DNA of 64,000 bases from Jeotgalibacillus haloalkalitolerans (GTDB taxonomy: Bacteria; Bacillota; Bacilli; Bacillales; Jeotgalibacillaceae): assembly GCF_034427455.1 (NCBI RefSeq), contig NZ_JAXQNN010000001.1, forward strand, positions 372,001 to 436,000, read 5' to 3'. Under the pieces are notes generated by a model that was given only the letters and a program-made list of their open reading frames with translations, was not told the DNA's origin and searched no databases. The stretch's first letter is position 1, and every line of letters begins with the position of its first letter. Positions 16,890-25,334 of the stretch are shown here, in pieces. Made by a program: the position numbers and the translations under genes.

Positions 16890-18032
16890 TCAGTTATTAA
16901 AAAACTTCTCCGTAAAAAACGGCTGGTTTTCTGTATTGAAATCGACGCCGACACCAAGGTAACCATAGTCAGGCTTCAGGATATTCTCGCGGTGACCGAG
17001 TGAATTCATCAGACCTTCATGCGCAAAGATCGCGCTGTATTGACCGTAAGCAAGATTTTCCCCGGCTACTGTGTATTGAATGCCATCAGCATCCATCCGG
17101 TCAAATGGTGATTCTCCATCAAGGTTATCATGCGAGAAAAACCGGTTCTCTGCCATATCCGCACTATGCTTACGGGCGGTCTCACTGATCGCTTCATCCC
17201 ACTCGAGTGTATTCAATCCATGCACCACTCTGGCAGCGTTTGTTACATCAAACAGCTGATATTTAAATCCTTCTTCAAGCTCAGCAGAAGGTTCAGCATA
17301 CAGGGCGTCCCGCTGATCTTCGAGTTCTTCTGAAACAACCTGCAGTGCAGTCACTGTATTATTTTCATGCTGATCATAAAAGACAGTGATATAAGCGCCG
17401 TCAAAAGAAAATAAGTCATATTCGCCGTCATCCTGGAGCTCGTATCGTACAAATCCTTTTTGGATAGAAGAAAGCGGCTCACCTAGCTCAGCTCTTACTT
17501 CATCACGTGTACTGCCCATTTCAAGCGGAAGTGAGGAAGAAATCAGATCCTGGTTTGTAAATAAACCATTCACATTATTTTCTTCATTATAAGAAACCAT
17601 AAAAAAGTTTTGGTATTGTTCATGATAAGCATGCCAGTTCACGCCAAACTCATTCATAGAACTGCGGCTTGCCTGACCTGCAGCGGCTTCGACATCAGAT
17701 TTGGCTTGTCCAAGCTCAATATTATGGACGGCAAACAGTTCTTCAGAAGGGACAGAGAGTTCCGGACGCTCCACTGCGATTGTTTCATTTTCAGTGGAGA
17801 GCTCCGGTGCGTCCTGTATGATCTCATCTATCTCTATAATAAAATCAGTCATTGATTCCAATAAAGATTCCCAGGCATTTTGTATGCCTCCGCCTTCAAA
17901 AGCAGCGGATGCGCGGTCTGACAGATCACTTACAGCAGACAGATTCACCGATTCCGGGATCTGATCTTCCCACATCGGTTTTGAGAGAAACAGACCAAGG
18001 ACGATGACAATCAATAGAAGTAGTTTTCTCAA
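16890..18032 (-). CDS. Secreted CAP-domain protein with CAP-associated N-terminal domain
   Basis: A 380-residue exported protein resembling B. subtilis YlbC/YkwD types. A signal or anchor helix is at residues 4-20. A CAP-associated domain spans about 95-235 (two IELGQAKSDV/LEMGSTRDEV half-repeats). The CAP/SCP domain covers about 255-375, with NAARVVHGLNTLEWDEAIS, HSADMAENRFFSH, AGENLAYG and GHRENILKPDYGYLGVG. Metal/active-site His and Glu residues are present. CAP proteins of Bacillales sit at the cell surface and their role is unclear. ATG 18032. Confidence 0.87.
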   Translation of the reverse strand: MRKLLLLIVIVLGLFLSKPMWEDQIPESVNLSAVSDLSDRASAAFEGGGIQNAWESLLESMTDFIIEIDEIIQDAPELSTENETIAVERPELSVPSEELFAVHNIELGQAKSDVEAAAGQASRSSMNEFGVNWHAYHEQYQNFFMVSYNEENNVNGLFTNQDLISSSLPLEMGSTRDEVRAELGEPLSSIQKGFVRYELQDDGEYDLFSFDGAYITVFYDQHENNTVTALQVVSEELEDQRDALYAEPSAELEEGFKYQLFDVTNAARVVHGLNTLEWDEAISETARKHSADMAENRFFSHDNLDGESPFDRMDADGIQYTVAGENLAYGQYSAIFAHEGLMNSLGHRENILKPDYGYLGVGVDFNTENQPFFTEKFFNN

Positions 18033-18178
18033 AGTGTATTTCCCCCTATCTGTGCTTTATTTTACATGATCGAAAGGTGCAGGCGAAAGTGGGAAGGAAC
18101 CCAAACCTGCAGAACTGATGTCAATAGTATGAACGCGTTGTAAGGTATTAATTAGTACCCTTTTAAAAAGAAGGGCAA

Positions 18179-18206
18179 ACAAAAAGCCGCGTACAGATAC
18201 GCGGCA
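18179..18206 (-). terminator. Terminator of the GntR/ABC operon
   Basis: GCCGCGTA (18186-18193) pairs with TACGCGGC (18198-18205). The minus strand continues into TTTTT (plus 18181-18185). Confidence 0.8.
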
Positions 18207-18211
18207 GCAGC

Positions 18212-18922
18212 TCACCTTACAGCTCCGGGATGAATGGAAGCGTTTTTGAATATGATATACACAAATGCAGCAAGTACAATGGCAGTGACAGGGAAGGCCC
18301 AGTAGTTCAAGTCAAACATGACTGGCGCTCCGATCCGGACATCCGAAATAAAGAATTCAATCACCGGTGTACGCAACGGTTCAATCAGCAGCGTAATGAC
18401 AAGAACAGCCAGCAGTCCAAGTCCGCCGACAAGACCGAACCGGTGGAAGGCAGCAGCAAGGAAGAAGCCGAAATTAAAAACCATAAAGCAGAACAAAGTG
18501 AGCAGCCCAAACTCTGCGAACCAGCTGAATTCACCTGTAATGGCTTCAGAGATATGCATAAATTGAACATTATTCCATACAGTGGCGACCAGGTTGGTAT
18601 ACGTAAACGTTACTGCAATGCTGATGGCAGCCATGATCACGGCAAGCAGCGCACTGAATGTAAAAGCTGAGAGCATATATTGCTGACGTGAAGAACCAAG
18701 TCTGATCGTGTAAGAGAATGTTTCTTTAATTAAAATGAAACCTGAGATGCCGGAGTAAATGAAAATCGCTATGGCAACTGAGATAATCACACTGCCGTTT
18801 GTATAGGTTGAAAGAACAGTGAGCGGAATCAGTGAAAAAGTGAAAATCGCCCAGAAAATCAAGACAGAAAACCGGTAATCGATCAGGAAAAACCTGACGA
18901 GAGCAGACAGCTGATTAAACAT
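18212..18922 (-). CDS. ABC transporter permease-like membrane protein
   Basis: A 236-residue protein with six hydrophobic helices and no ATPase motif. It lies last in a GntR-ATPase-permease operon and overlaps the ATPase gene by 8 bases. The layout resembles ytr- and yhcG-type operons, where the permease is an ABC-2-like subunit induced by cell-wall antibiotics. I do not recognise a specific family motif; the role is inferred from position and topology. Confidence 0.72.
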   Translation of the reverse strand: MFNQLSALVRFFLIDYRFSVLIFWAIFTFSLIPLTVLSTYTNGSVIISVAIAIFIYSGISGFILIKETFSYTIRLGSSRQQYMLSAFTFSALLAVIMAAISIAVTFTYTNLVATVWNNVQFMHISEAITGEFSWFAEFGLLTLFCFMVFNFGFFLAAAFHRFGLVGGLGLLAVLVITLLIEPLRTPVIEFFISDVRIGAPVMFDLNYWAFPVTAIVLAAFVYIIFKNASIHPGAVR

Positions 18923-19787
18923 ACATTTTCTCCTCCTTCTCAGTTAAATGAACCATTAGCTCCTGGATCGAACAGCGTTCTGTCGATAAGCCCATTGTCT
19001 TTGCACGGGCAGGATCGAGATCATCCCCGAAAATCAGTACACTTTTCTGACCCATAATTTCAGCGGAATGAAGGATCTGCTTTCCTTCAGTAAAGCGGTC
19101 GACCTGGGCTGCCGGTCCGCTGACCTGTAAGCTTTTCGCCATCAGCGCTTCCGCAGGCTCATGCGTCAGCAATTCACCATCTTTTAACAGCACAATTTCT
19201 TCAAAGAGGTTGCTTACTTCATCAATTAAATGAGTGGAAATAATAAAGGTTCTGGGATGGGACTCATATTCTTCAAGCAGAATATCATAAAATTTATAGC
19301 GCGCGCTCGCATCCATGCCGATATAGGGTTCATCAAAAATTGTAATGGCAGTGTGACTTGCAAGCCCGATAATAATGCTTAGTGCTGACTCCATCCCTTT
19401 AGATAAACCTTTTGCATTTTGAGAAGGAGAGAGGTTGAATGTTTTCAATAAGCGATCAGCCGTTCCCTGAGACCAGTTTGGATAAAACCGGCTCGCTGTT
19501 CTCAGTACTTCACGGATTTTCAGCTTGCGTTTAAAATTATTTGCTTCGCTGATCAGACAGATATGCTGCAGCGCGTTTCGATTATTAAAAGGTTTTTCAC
19601 CATTGATCAGCACCTGACCGCCTGAAGGCTTGATATGACCTGCCATCATCTGCAAAAGCGTCGTTTTTCCCGCCCCGTTCCTGCCGAGCAGTCCGATAAT
19701 CTTTTCAGGTTCAATCGTCAGGTTAAAAGGTTTTAACGCCTGCTTCCTGCCATAATGCTTCTCTAATTGCTGCACCTCAATTTTCAT
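18915..19787 (-). CDS. ABC transporter ATP-binding protein (YtrB-like)
   Basis: A 290-residue ATPase. Walker A is GLLGRNGAGKTTLL (about residues 33-46), the signature is degenerate (GLSKGMESAL instead of LSGGQ), Walker B is ITIFDEP and the H-loop is ISTHL. The LSKGM signature is typical of YtrB/YhcG ATPases coupled to GntR repressors. A C-terminal extension of about 80 residues is present. The start overlaps the GntR stop by four bases. Confidence 0.85.
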   Translation of the reverse strand: MKIEVQQLEKHYGRKQALKPFNLTIEPEKIIGLLGRNGAGKTTLLQMMAGHIKPSGGQVLINGEKPFNNRNALQHICLISEANNFKRKLKIREVLRTASRFYPNWSQGTADRLLKTFNLSPSQNAKGLSKGMESALSIIIGLASHTAITIFDEPYIGMDASARYKFYDILLEEYESHPRTFIISTHLIDEVSNLFEEIVLLKDGELLTHEPAEALMAKSLQVSGPAAQVDRFTEGKQILHSAEIMGQKSVLIFGDDLDPARAKTMGLSTERCSIQELMVHLTEKEEKMYV

Positions 19788-20152
19788 TTCGGGTCACCCT
19801 TTCGAAGTAGTGTATTCAGCTCACTCTCACTAATCCCCAGCTTTTCTGCCTCTGTTTTCAAAGGAACGATATAATCATGATAAAAACGATCCTTCCGTTT
19901 AGATAAGATAATCTCCCTTGCCTGATCTCCGACAAACATACCGATGCCTCTTTTCTTAAAAAGAATTTCCTGCTCTACAAGCTGGTTAATGCCTTTAGCT
20001 GCAGTAGCCGGGTTGATCTGATAAAACTTTGCGAATTCATTAGTGGAAGGAACACGATCTCCGATGCTGTAAGACCCTTCAAGGATGCCTGACTCAATCG
20101 TTTCGGCGATCTGCTGGAAAATCGGAACGTCTTCTCTCAGTTTATAGTCCAT
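19784..20152 (-). CDS. GntR-family repressor, YtrA subfamily
   Basis: A 122-residue repressor: winged helix-turn-helix over residues 1-75 (VPIFQQIAETIESGIL, VPSTNEFAKFYQINPATAAKGINQL) and a short helical dimerisation tail, the YtrA type that lacks a large ligand domain. It should repress its own operon through the inverted repeat at 20171-20194 that covers its promoter. Members respond to cell-envelope stress or antibiotics. ATG 20152. Confidence 0.85.
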   Translation of the reverse strand: MDYKLREDVPIFQQIAETIESGILEGSYSIGDRVPSTNEFAKFYQINPATAAKGINQLVEQEILFKKRGIGMFVGDQAREIILSKRKDRFYHDYIVPLKTEAEKLGISESELNTLLRKGDPK

Positions 20153-20170
20153 ATTACCGCCCGCCTCATT

Positions 20171-20220
20171 GGTTAGTTACTTATGTAATTAACCATAAAA
20201 CTAAATGACGTATTAGTCAA
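20171..20220 (-). promoter_or_regulatory. Promoter and GntR operator of the ABC operon
   Basis: Minus strand -35 TTGACT (20220-20215), 17-bp spacer, -10 TATGGT (20197-20192). The near-perfect inverted repeat GGTTAGTTAC-TTAT-GTAATTAACC (20171-20194) begins at the -10 and extends downstream, where a bound repressor would block transcription. One arm mismatch. Confidence 0.7.
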
Positions 20221-20252
20221 TAGGTTTTGGAAATATTTTTTAGTAGGGGGGG

Positions 20253-20378
20253 GTTCGTAGAAAAATCGCTGTTGTTCGGAGAATGGAAGGTGATGTTCGT
20301 AGAAAAGTATGCGTGGTTCAAAGAATAGAAGAGGATGTTCAAAGAAAAAACTGTATGGTTCGTAGAAAAGTGTAATTA
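20253..20378 (+). repeat. Exact 21-bp phased array, core GTTCGTAGAAAA (array C-1)
   Basis: Six units start at 20253, 20274, 20295, 20316, 20337 and 20358, every interval exactly 21. Cores are GTTCGTAGAAAA (three times), GTTCGGAGAATG, GTTCAAAGAATA and GTTCAAAGAAAA; the other 9 bases are different in each unit. The same core recurs at 35333-35416. It lies between mtnD and the GntR promoter. Confidence 0.85.
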
Positions 20379-20400
20379 GACCTATACCAAAAACCACAAC

Positions 20401-20433
20401 AAATTAAAAACCGCACCCCTTAAAGGATGCGGT
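20401..20433 (-). terminator. Terminator of the mtnWXBD operon
   Basis: CCGCACCCC (20411-20419) pairs with GGATGCGG (20425-20432); the minus strand then runs into T-rich sequence (plus 20401-20410). Confidence 0.78.
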
Positions 20434-20440
20434 CATCAGC

Positions 20441-20983
20441 TTATTTTGCTTCTTCAAATGCAGGGTCGTGAAATGGATGAGCGACCCAGCCTTCTTTTTC
20501 GATGAAGAGGCGTACGGCCACGACTTCGCGCTCATCTGTCAGCGTAAAGAAGTGAGGGGTGTTCACCGGTACGGAAATCACATCACCAGGTGCAAGATTT
20601 ACATCAAAGTAGCCTTTTTCTTCGCTTTTGATAATGAAAATACCTGATCCGGCAGTGATGGCACGCACTTCGTCTTCTGTGTGCGTATGTACCTGCTCGA
20701 ACTTTTTCAGGAGATCCTCAAGACCCGGTGTCTGCTCATTCAGTGAGATCACATCCCAGTTATGATAACCGCGTCGCTCAGCCAGTGCGCGGATCTCCCC
20801 GTCAAATACGGATAGAACAGTTTCTTTATCTTCATCAGACAGCCCCGTCACACCCTGAAGTGCTTCCGGAAGCTTTGCAGTATCCCACTTTTCATATAAC
20901 ACACCCTGGTCAGACAGGAATGCCTGTACCTGTTCTTCACCTTTGATAACTTCCTGTGTATCTCTGATTGTAATTGTCGCCAT
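20441..20983 (-). CDS. mtnD: Acireductone dioxygenase
   Basis: Cupin-fold iron enzyme of methionine salvage that converts 1,2-dihydroxy-5-methylthiopent-1-en-3-one to 2-oxo-4-methylthiobutanoate and formate. 180 residues. HTHTEDEVRAI holds the metal-binding HxHxxxxE, and a later His is in TPHFFTL. It is last in the operon; ATG 20983 overlaps the mtnB stop by one base and follows GGAGGAAGATCATA. Confidence 0.92.
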   Translation of the reverse strand: MATITIRDTQEVIKGEEQVQAFLSDQGVLYEKWDTAKLPEALQGVTGLSDEDKETVLSVFDGEIRALAERRGYHNWDVISLNEQTPGLEDLLKKFEQVHTHTEDEVRAITAGSGIFIIKSEEKGYFDVNLAPGDVISVPVNTPHFFTLTDEREVVAVRLFIEKEGWVAHPFHDPAFEEAK

Positions 20984-21615
20984 TATGATCTTCCTCCCTG
21001 AGTTTGTAGTCGTAATGCGAGATGTGTCTCAAATAGAAATTCAAATGCTTCAAGATGCTTTTTTGCTTCAAAAGCATTCCGCCCCCAGACGGTAATGCCG
21101 TGATTGCGGATTAGCACACCAAAAATATTTTCCTCAATCCGTTCTGCTAAAAGGTTTGCGAGATCCGGAATATGTGCCGGGTTTTCTATAATCGGCACCC
21201 GTAATACAGCGTCTTCCTCCCACAGGTTAAAAGCTTTAATGAGCTCCTGGTGCTGAAAAGTGATTTCACCTTTTTCAGCGTATAGCTCAGAAATCACATT
21301 GTTGCTGACCGTATGGATGTGGAGGGAGCAGCCTGCGTCTGTCAGTTCGTACACTTTTTGATGTAAAAGCGTCTCAGCAGAAGGCTTCAATCCGGTCTGT
21401 TCAACCGGCTGGCTGTGCTGATCCACTAACAGAAAGTCTTCATCTGTCCGCTGGTACTTATCCTTGCCGCTTGCTGTTACCAGAAATTCAAGCGGGTCAT
21501 CGGATACTTTGATCGACAGGTTGCCGCTTGTACCAGGGAACCAGTTTCTTGCACCAAGAGCATCTTTTACATCGGCAAGCTCCTGCCAGCGGTTCTTAAG
21601 ATCAAGTGTTTTCAA
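20983..21615 (-). CDS. mtnB: Methylthioribulose-1-phosphate dehydratase
   Basis: Class II aldolase-fold zinc enzyme, 210 residues, that dehydrates methylthioribulose-1-phosphate. [13 protein letters not shown] near residue 25, HIHTVSNN (zinc histidines) and RNHGITVWG are family marks. The start is TTG at 21615, after AAAGGAGG with 10 bases spacing, overlapping the mtnX stop as TTGA. Overlaps with both neighbours show tight coupling. Confidence 0.92.
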   Translation of the reverse strand: MKTLDLKNRWQELADVKDALGARNWFPGTSGNLSIKVSDDPLEFLVTASGKDKYQRTDEDFLLVDQHSQPVEQTGLKPSAETLLHQKVYELTDAGCSLHIHTVSNNVISELYAEKGEITFQHQELIKAFNLWEEDAVLRVPIIENPAHIPDLANLLAERIEENIFGVLIRNHGITVWGRNAFEAKKHLEAFEFLFETHLALRLQTQGGRS

Positions 21616-22277
21616 CGGTGCACAACCTCCTTTGACTGTTCAAGATAGGTAACAACTTCATCAAAATGAGTAAAACGCTTGTATGGAAGATTCAGCTCCC
21701 TGCATTTTTCCTCAAGGTAATCGCCACAGACAAACACCAGGTCAGCGAGCTTTGCAGCTTCAAGATCTGTAACAGAATCGCCGATGACGATTTTCTGTAC
21801 AGGCTCATCTGTAAGCTCCCTGATGATACTTGGTTTACAGCAGCCGCAATCATTTGAACAGTGCTTATCACAAGTGTGCGGCCAGGTGATTTGAATTGTA
21901 TTTCCTGAAAAATCACTGCCGTTACAGTAAAGCTGATTTTCAAGGTTGTAAGGCTTTAGCATGGGCTTTACGAAAAAATCGATGCCGCCGCTGACGATAT
22001 TCAGCGGGACATTTTCTTTTCTTGTATAGCTGACAAAATCACCAAAGCCATCACGGATTTCAGCCGTTTCGACAACATACTGAATGATCTCTTCTTTTAG
22101 AGAAGAAGGGAGGGTTGCGAACATTTTCCCTACGCCCTCGCGGATTGATATTTCCCGGGAAAGAATTTGATCTTTAATCGGCTCCCAGCCCGGGGGATCA
22201 AAGTGCTGCATAATTGAAATGATGTTGTCGGATTTTGTGATGGTGCCATCAAAATCACAAAAGATTACGCTTGGCAT
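21612..22277 (-). CDS. mtnX: 2-hydroxy-3-keto-5-methylthiopentenyl-1-phosphate phosphatase
   Basis: HAD-superfamily phosphatase of methionine salvage, about 221 residues. Motif I is FCDFDGTIT at residues 6-14, SGGIDFFV is motif II, and [10 protein letters not shown] is motif III/IV. A run of cysteines ([15 protein letters not shown]) in the cap, typical of MtnX, is present. ATG 22277 has GGGGTGAG upstream and lies 4 bases after the mtnW stop; the longer open frame upstream overlaps mtnW and is not used. Confidence 0.9.
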   Translation of the reverse strand: MPSVIFCDFDGTITKSDNIISIMQHFDPPGWEPIKDQILSREISIREGVGKMFATLPSSLKEEIIQYVVETAEIRDGFGDFVSYTRKENVPLNIVSGGIDFFVKPMLKPYNLENQLYCNGSDFSGNTIQITWPHTCDKHCSNDCGCCKPSIIRELTDEPVQKIVIGDSVTDLEAAKLADLVFVCGDYLEEKCRELNLPYKRFTHFDEVVTYLEQSKEVVHR

Positions 22278-22281
22278 GCGC

Positions 22282-23499
22282 TCACCCCCATAATGCAAGT
22301 GCCTTCTCAAGCTCTGCTGACTTTGCGGCAGCATCTTCCAGCGTACCGCCTGCCTGAACTTCAGCAATCGCATCACGGAAAGCTTTTGCACCGGCTGCCG
22401 CGCCTCCAGGGTGACCGTGAATACCGCCGCCGGCATTGATAATTGAGTCTTTTCCAAAGTCCTCAATCAGCTGTGGAACCAGTCCTGGATGAATACCGGC
22501 TGATGGCACAGGGAATGCGCGTTTCAGGCGGCTGTCAGATGTAAGTGCATCCCTGATCGCAAATGTTTCGCTTTTTTCCATCGCCACACTGCCATATGGA
22601 GAAGGGAACAGCACGAAGTCTGCACCTGCAAGACGAAGCAGTTTGCCAAGCAATACCTGATTTGAAATGCCGTACAGCGGTGAAGCTGTAAATGCACCGG
22701 ATACAGCAGGGTGAGCCATAATCGGTACATCAATATATGGATCTTCAGCAAGACTCTGCAGTGTATCAAGCCCGTAAGCAAAAACGTTAAACAGTAATGC
22801 ATTCGCACCAAGCGAGACTGCTTTTCTTGCTTTCTCTTTTAAATCAAACGTTCTGCCTGAAAGGTTTACTGCATATAACGTCCGGTGACCTGTACGTTCA
22901 TATTCTTCATTCAGCACCTTCACACCTCGGCGGATCCGGTCTTCAAAAGGGGTGAGCGGATTATCAAATAAAATCTCATCATCCTTTACAAGATCAACCC
23001 CACCTGCAGCCTGGGCACGGAGCTGTTCTTCGAAAAGATCTGTTCCGCGGCCGATCATCCCCTTGAAAATACTCATCAGAAGCGGGCGGTCATGTACGCC
23101 AAGCTTGTTTCTAATTGAATCAATTCCAAACTGGGGACCGGGGAACTGCTGCTCAAGTGCTTCATCAAGCTCAATATCTACAAGCTTTACTTCACCATCA
23201 AGTGACAGCTTTCCAAAAATCGTTGTCAGGATCGCCGGAATATCAGCGCTGAAGTTTGCCGCAGGATACGCAATCTTAATCAGTCCCGCCTTGCGCTCAC
23301 CGAGGTGAGCCGCTGCATCTGAAGGCGTTGTTTCACTGACAGAGACAACTTCACCCTTATGTTTTTTTAACTGCTCCTGATCAACCGCGGGTAGGTCCGT
23401 CCATGAACCGACCGTCAGCCCAAGCGCAATAGACTCAGCCTTTTTTTCCAAATTTCCTTTTGCATCATGTACAAGATAAGTCGCTGTGATTTTTGACAT
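22282..23499 (-). CDS. mtnW: 2,3-diketo-5-methylthiopentyl-1-phosphate enolase (RuBisCO-like)
   Basis: RuBisCO-like protein of type IV acting as the enolase of methionine salvage, about 405 residues. The segment [12 protein letters not shown] carries the activating lysine and metal-binding Asp/Asp-Glu. [19 protein letters not shown] and the C-terminal [21 protein letters not shown] form the phosphate-binding end. ATG 23499 is favoured (GAAAGG 9 bases before); ATG 23508 is immediately against that site. First gene of an operon under the SAM riboswitch at 23531-23686. Confidence 0.92.
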   Translation of the reverse strand: MSKITATYLVHDAKGNLEKKAESIALGLTVGSWTDLPAVDQEQLKKHKGEVVSVSETTPSDAAAHLGERKAGLIKIAYPAANFSADIPAILTTIFGKLSLDGEVKLVDIELDEALEQQFPGPQFGIDSIRNKLGVHDRPLLMSIFKGMIGRGTDLFEEQLRAQAAGGVDLVKDDEILFDNPLTPFEDRIRRGVKVLNEEYERTGHRTLYAVNLSGRTFDLKEKARKAVSLGANALLFNVFAYGLDTLQSLAEDPYIDVPIMAHPAVSGAFTASPLYGISNQVLLGKLLRLAGADFVLFPSPYGSVAMEKSETFAIRDALTSDSRLKRAFPVPSAGIHPGLVPQLIEDFGKDSIINAGGGIHGHPGGAAAGAKAFRDAIAEVQAGGTLEDAAAKSAELEKALALWG

Positions 23500-23530
23500 A
23501 AAAGACATCCTTTCAAAAACAGAAATAAAA

Positions 23531-23686
23531 AATCCGCTCCCAAAGAGGAAGCGGACATCAAAATGAACGTTCTTCCTCTTATCCTTCAGCTGTCGCTGTG
23601 AGAATTAGCACCTTGAATCAGCGTTAGCCGAAACAGGTTGCCGGGTTTCATCGGGCTCGTCCCTCCACCTGCTCTTTATAAGAGTT
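23531..23686 (-). promoter_or_regulatory. SAM-I (S-box) riboswitch of mtnWXBD
   Basis: On the minus strand the aptamer (23684 to 23577) begins CTCTTATAAAGAGCAGGTGG, includes the conserved GGGACGAGCCCGATGAAACC and CGGCAACC blocks and closes with GGATAAGAG. The intrinsic terminator follows: TCCGCTTCC pairs with GGGAGCGGA, then a T run (23555-23531). High SAM should stop transcription. Confidence 0.93.
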
Positions 23687-23826
23687 GTATAACGTATTCA
23701 GTTAGTTTTAAAATCATGTACCGAATTATGGCAGACATCTTCAAAAACGTCAAGCAGATTTTTCAGAAAATTATATTTTTGATTTTTGAATTTATGAGTA
23801 TAAATTGTGATGTGCTTTATAAATTG

Positions 23827-23942
23827 GCGGGTGATTTACGCTGCAGGGGGACGCTTTCCGCGGCCGGGCGGTGAGCCAGCAGGCTTCGCCATTGCCTCAT
23901 CTGTCCCTTCCTGCCGCAGCCCCTTACGCTTCAATCACCCGC
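23827..23942. repeat. GC-rich hairpin repeat, type II, copy R2 (inverted)
   Basis: Ends GCGGGTGATT (23827-23836) and AATCACCCGC (23933-23942) pair perfectly. The interior reads GGGGGACGCTTTCCGCGGCC, then GGTGAGCCAGCAGGC and CTGTCCCTTCCTGCCGC; this is the reverse complement of the type II element at 41857-41983. Noncoding, between the two riboswitch operons. Confidence 0.8.
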
Positions 23943-24026
23943 TGTGCAGGTACTATGATTTTTTAACAAAGTAAAAATATGAGAGATAGTTGATCAACCA
24001 ACTATATATTTTTCAAAGATAACTCA

Positions 24027-24156
24027 GCTGTTGACCGGAGTGGAGGGCGGCGACTCCGGGACGAATAGAGGGGAGCTGAGACCCCGGAAGCCGCAGGCTG
24101 AGGAGGCTCAGCAACCTCCGTCCGGAAAGCGTCCGCCTGAAACGCAGGTCAACAGC
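24027..24156 (+). repeat. GC-rich hairpin repeat, type I, copy R3
   Basis: Ends GCTGTTGACC (24027-24036) and GGTCAACAGC (24147-24156) pair perfectly. The interior has GGCGGCGACTCCGGGACGAA, GCTGAGACCCC, GAGGAGGCTCAGCAACCTCC and GGAAAGCGTCCGCC. Confidence 0.82.
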
Positions 24157-24196
24157 GGTTCCCGGAAGCCCCCAAAAAATAAATTTAAAAAACCCG

Positions 24197-24226
24197 TTGA
24201 CAAACCGTCACTCTATTCCGTAAACT
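24197..24226 (+). promoter_or_regulatory. Probable promoter of the yuiH-mtnK-mtnA transcript
   Basis: TTGACA (24197-24202), 18-bp spacer and TAAACT (24221-24226), about 50 bases before the riboswitch aptamer. Confidence 0.5.
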
Positions 24227-24275
24227 TGCAATTATGAAATCGCAATAAACCAAAAACATCCAACTACATATACCA

Positions 24276-24450
24276 CTCTTATCGAGAGTTGGCTGAGGGA
24301 ATTGGCCCTATGAAGCCCGGCAACCGGCCCCGCTGTATACATAACAGCAGGGACACGGTGCTACATCCAACAGACGTAATGGTCTGAGAGATAAGAGGTC
24401 GAATCAGTCTAATTCTGCCTCTTTCTATCTTAGAAAGGGGCTTTTTATTT
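24276..24450 (+). promoter_or_regulatory. SAM-I (S-box) riboswitch upstream of mtnK/mtnA
   Basis: The aptamer (24276-24398) opens CTCTTATCGAGAGTTGG, holds GCTGAGGGA, GGCCCTATGAAGCCCGGCAA and ends GGTCTGAGAGATAAGAG. The terminator GCCTCTTTCTA/TAGAAAGGGGC (24417-24441) is followed by TTTTTATTTTT. It should control the genes starting at 24657, although a repeat copy (R4) lies between. Confidence 0.93.
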
Positions 24451-24486
24451 TTCACTTTTATAAAAAGCAATTAGTGAATTTGCACA

Positions 24487-24626
24487 GCAGATGATTGGAG
24501 CGTAAGGCGGCGACTCCGGGACGATTAGTTGGAAGCTGAGACCCCGCAGGCGAAGCCGAGGAGGTCTAATGGAGCCACAAAACGGCTCATCCAGGAAAGC
24601 GTCCGCCTGAAGCGGAAATCATCTGC
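24487..24626 (+). repeat. GC-rich hairpin repeat, type I variant, copy R4
   Basis: Ends GCAGATGATT (24487-24496) and AATCATCTGC (24617-24626) pair perfectly. The left half and right end match the other copies. The middle is changed (GAGGTCTAATGGAGCC, then GGCTCATCCAGG), keeping self-pairing by GGAGCC/GGCTC. It sits between the riboswitch terminator and the first gene. Confidence 0.8.
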
Positions 24627-24656
24627 CGGCTTGAAGCAAACAAGGAGCGTGAAACA

Positions 24657-25319
24657 ATGGGTAAGGCAGAACGGTTGAAAAAAGCACGGCCGCCGGTACA
24701 GAAAAATACACATGATGGCAGACTTCCACCTGGTCAGACGCTGACAGAAAAATTTCCGATTCTGCATGAAGGCGAAGTCCCTGAATACAATCTTGCTACA
24801 TGGGATTTCACGCTGTTTGGAGAAGGTGCAACGAAAAAGACATTCACTTATGACGAGCTCATGCAGCTGCCGCAGACGACAATCGTAAAAGATATTCACT
24901 GCGTGACAAGGTGGTCAAGGTTTGACAATGCTTTTACCGGCGTCACAATAAAGGATTTGCTGAAAGATTTTGAGATCCCTGAAGGCACGAAGCACGTTAT
25001 GATTTATGGAGATCATGACTACGAGACGAACTTACCGCTTGAGGATCTGCTAAAAGAAGACATTCTGCTGGCGCACTCTTTTGAAGGGAAGCCGCTGACA
25101 GCCAAGCATGGTTATCCATTCAGACTGGTCGTACCGCACCTGTATTTCTGGAAGAGTGTGAAGTGGATCAGAGGAATTGAATTTTTACAGGAAGACCGCC
25201 CGGGGTTCTGGGAACGCAACGGATTTCACAATTACGGAGAAGTATTCAGAGAAGAGCGTTTTTCAGGAGAGGACTTAGATATTCCTGAAGATGAGTGGCA
25301 TAAAAAAGAATTTGATTAA
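24657..25319 (+). CDS. Sulfite-oxidase-like molybdopterin oxidoreductase (YuiH-like)
   Basis: A 220-residue protein with the molybdopterin-binding fold of the sulfite oxidase/MsrP (YedY) superfamily. DIHCVTRWSRFD (about residues 79-90) holds the conserved Mo-ligand cysteine; HGYPFRLVVPHLYFWKSVKW is the second pterin-binding block. There is no signal peptide, so it is cytosolic, like B. subtilis YuiH. GGAGCGTGAAACA precedes ATG 24657. Its place directly behind a SAM riboswitch and before mtnK suggests a link to methionine or other organosulfur chemistry; the substrate is unknown. Confidence 0.82.
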   Translation: MGKAERLKKARPPVQKNTHDGRLPPGQTLTEKFPILHEGEVPEYNLATWDFTLFGEGATKKTFTYDELMQLPQTTIVKDIHCVTRWSRFDNAFTGVTIKDLLKDFEIPEGTKHVMIYGDHDYETNLPLEDLLKEDILLAHSFEGKPLTAKHGYPFRLVVPHLYFWKSVKWIRGIEFLQEDRPGFWERNGFHNYGEVFREERFSGEDLDIPEDEWHKKEFD

Positions 25320-25334
25320 AGGAGAGGAACGTCA

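Noticed and set aside
23638-23874. 78-codon plus-strand frame over the mtnW leader
   Set aside because: It overlaps the SAM riboswitch on the other strand and a repeat; no ribosome binding site.
24031-24237. 68-codon frame across repeat R3
   Set aside because: It lies in the GC-rich hairpin repeat and is not preserved in other copies.
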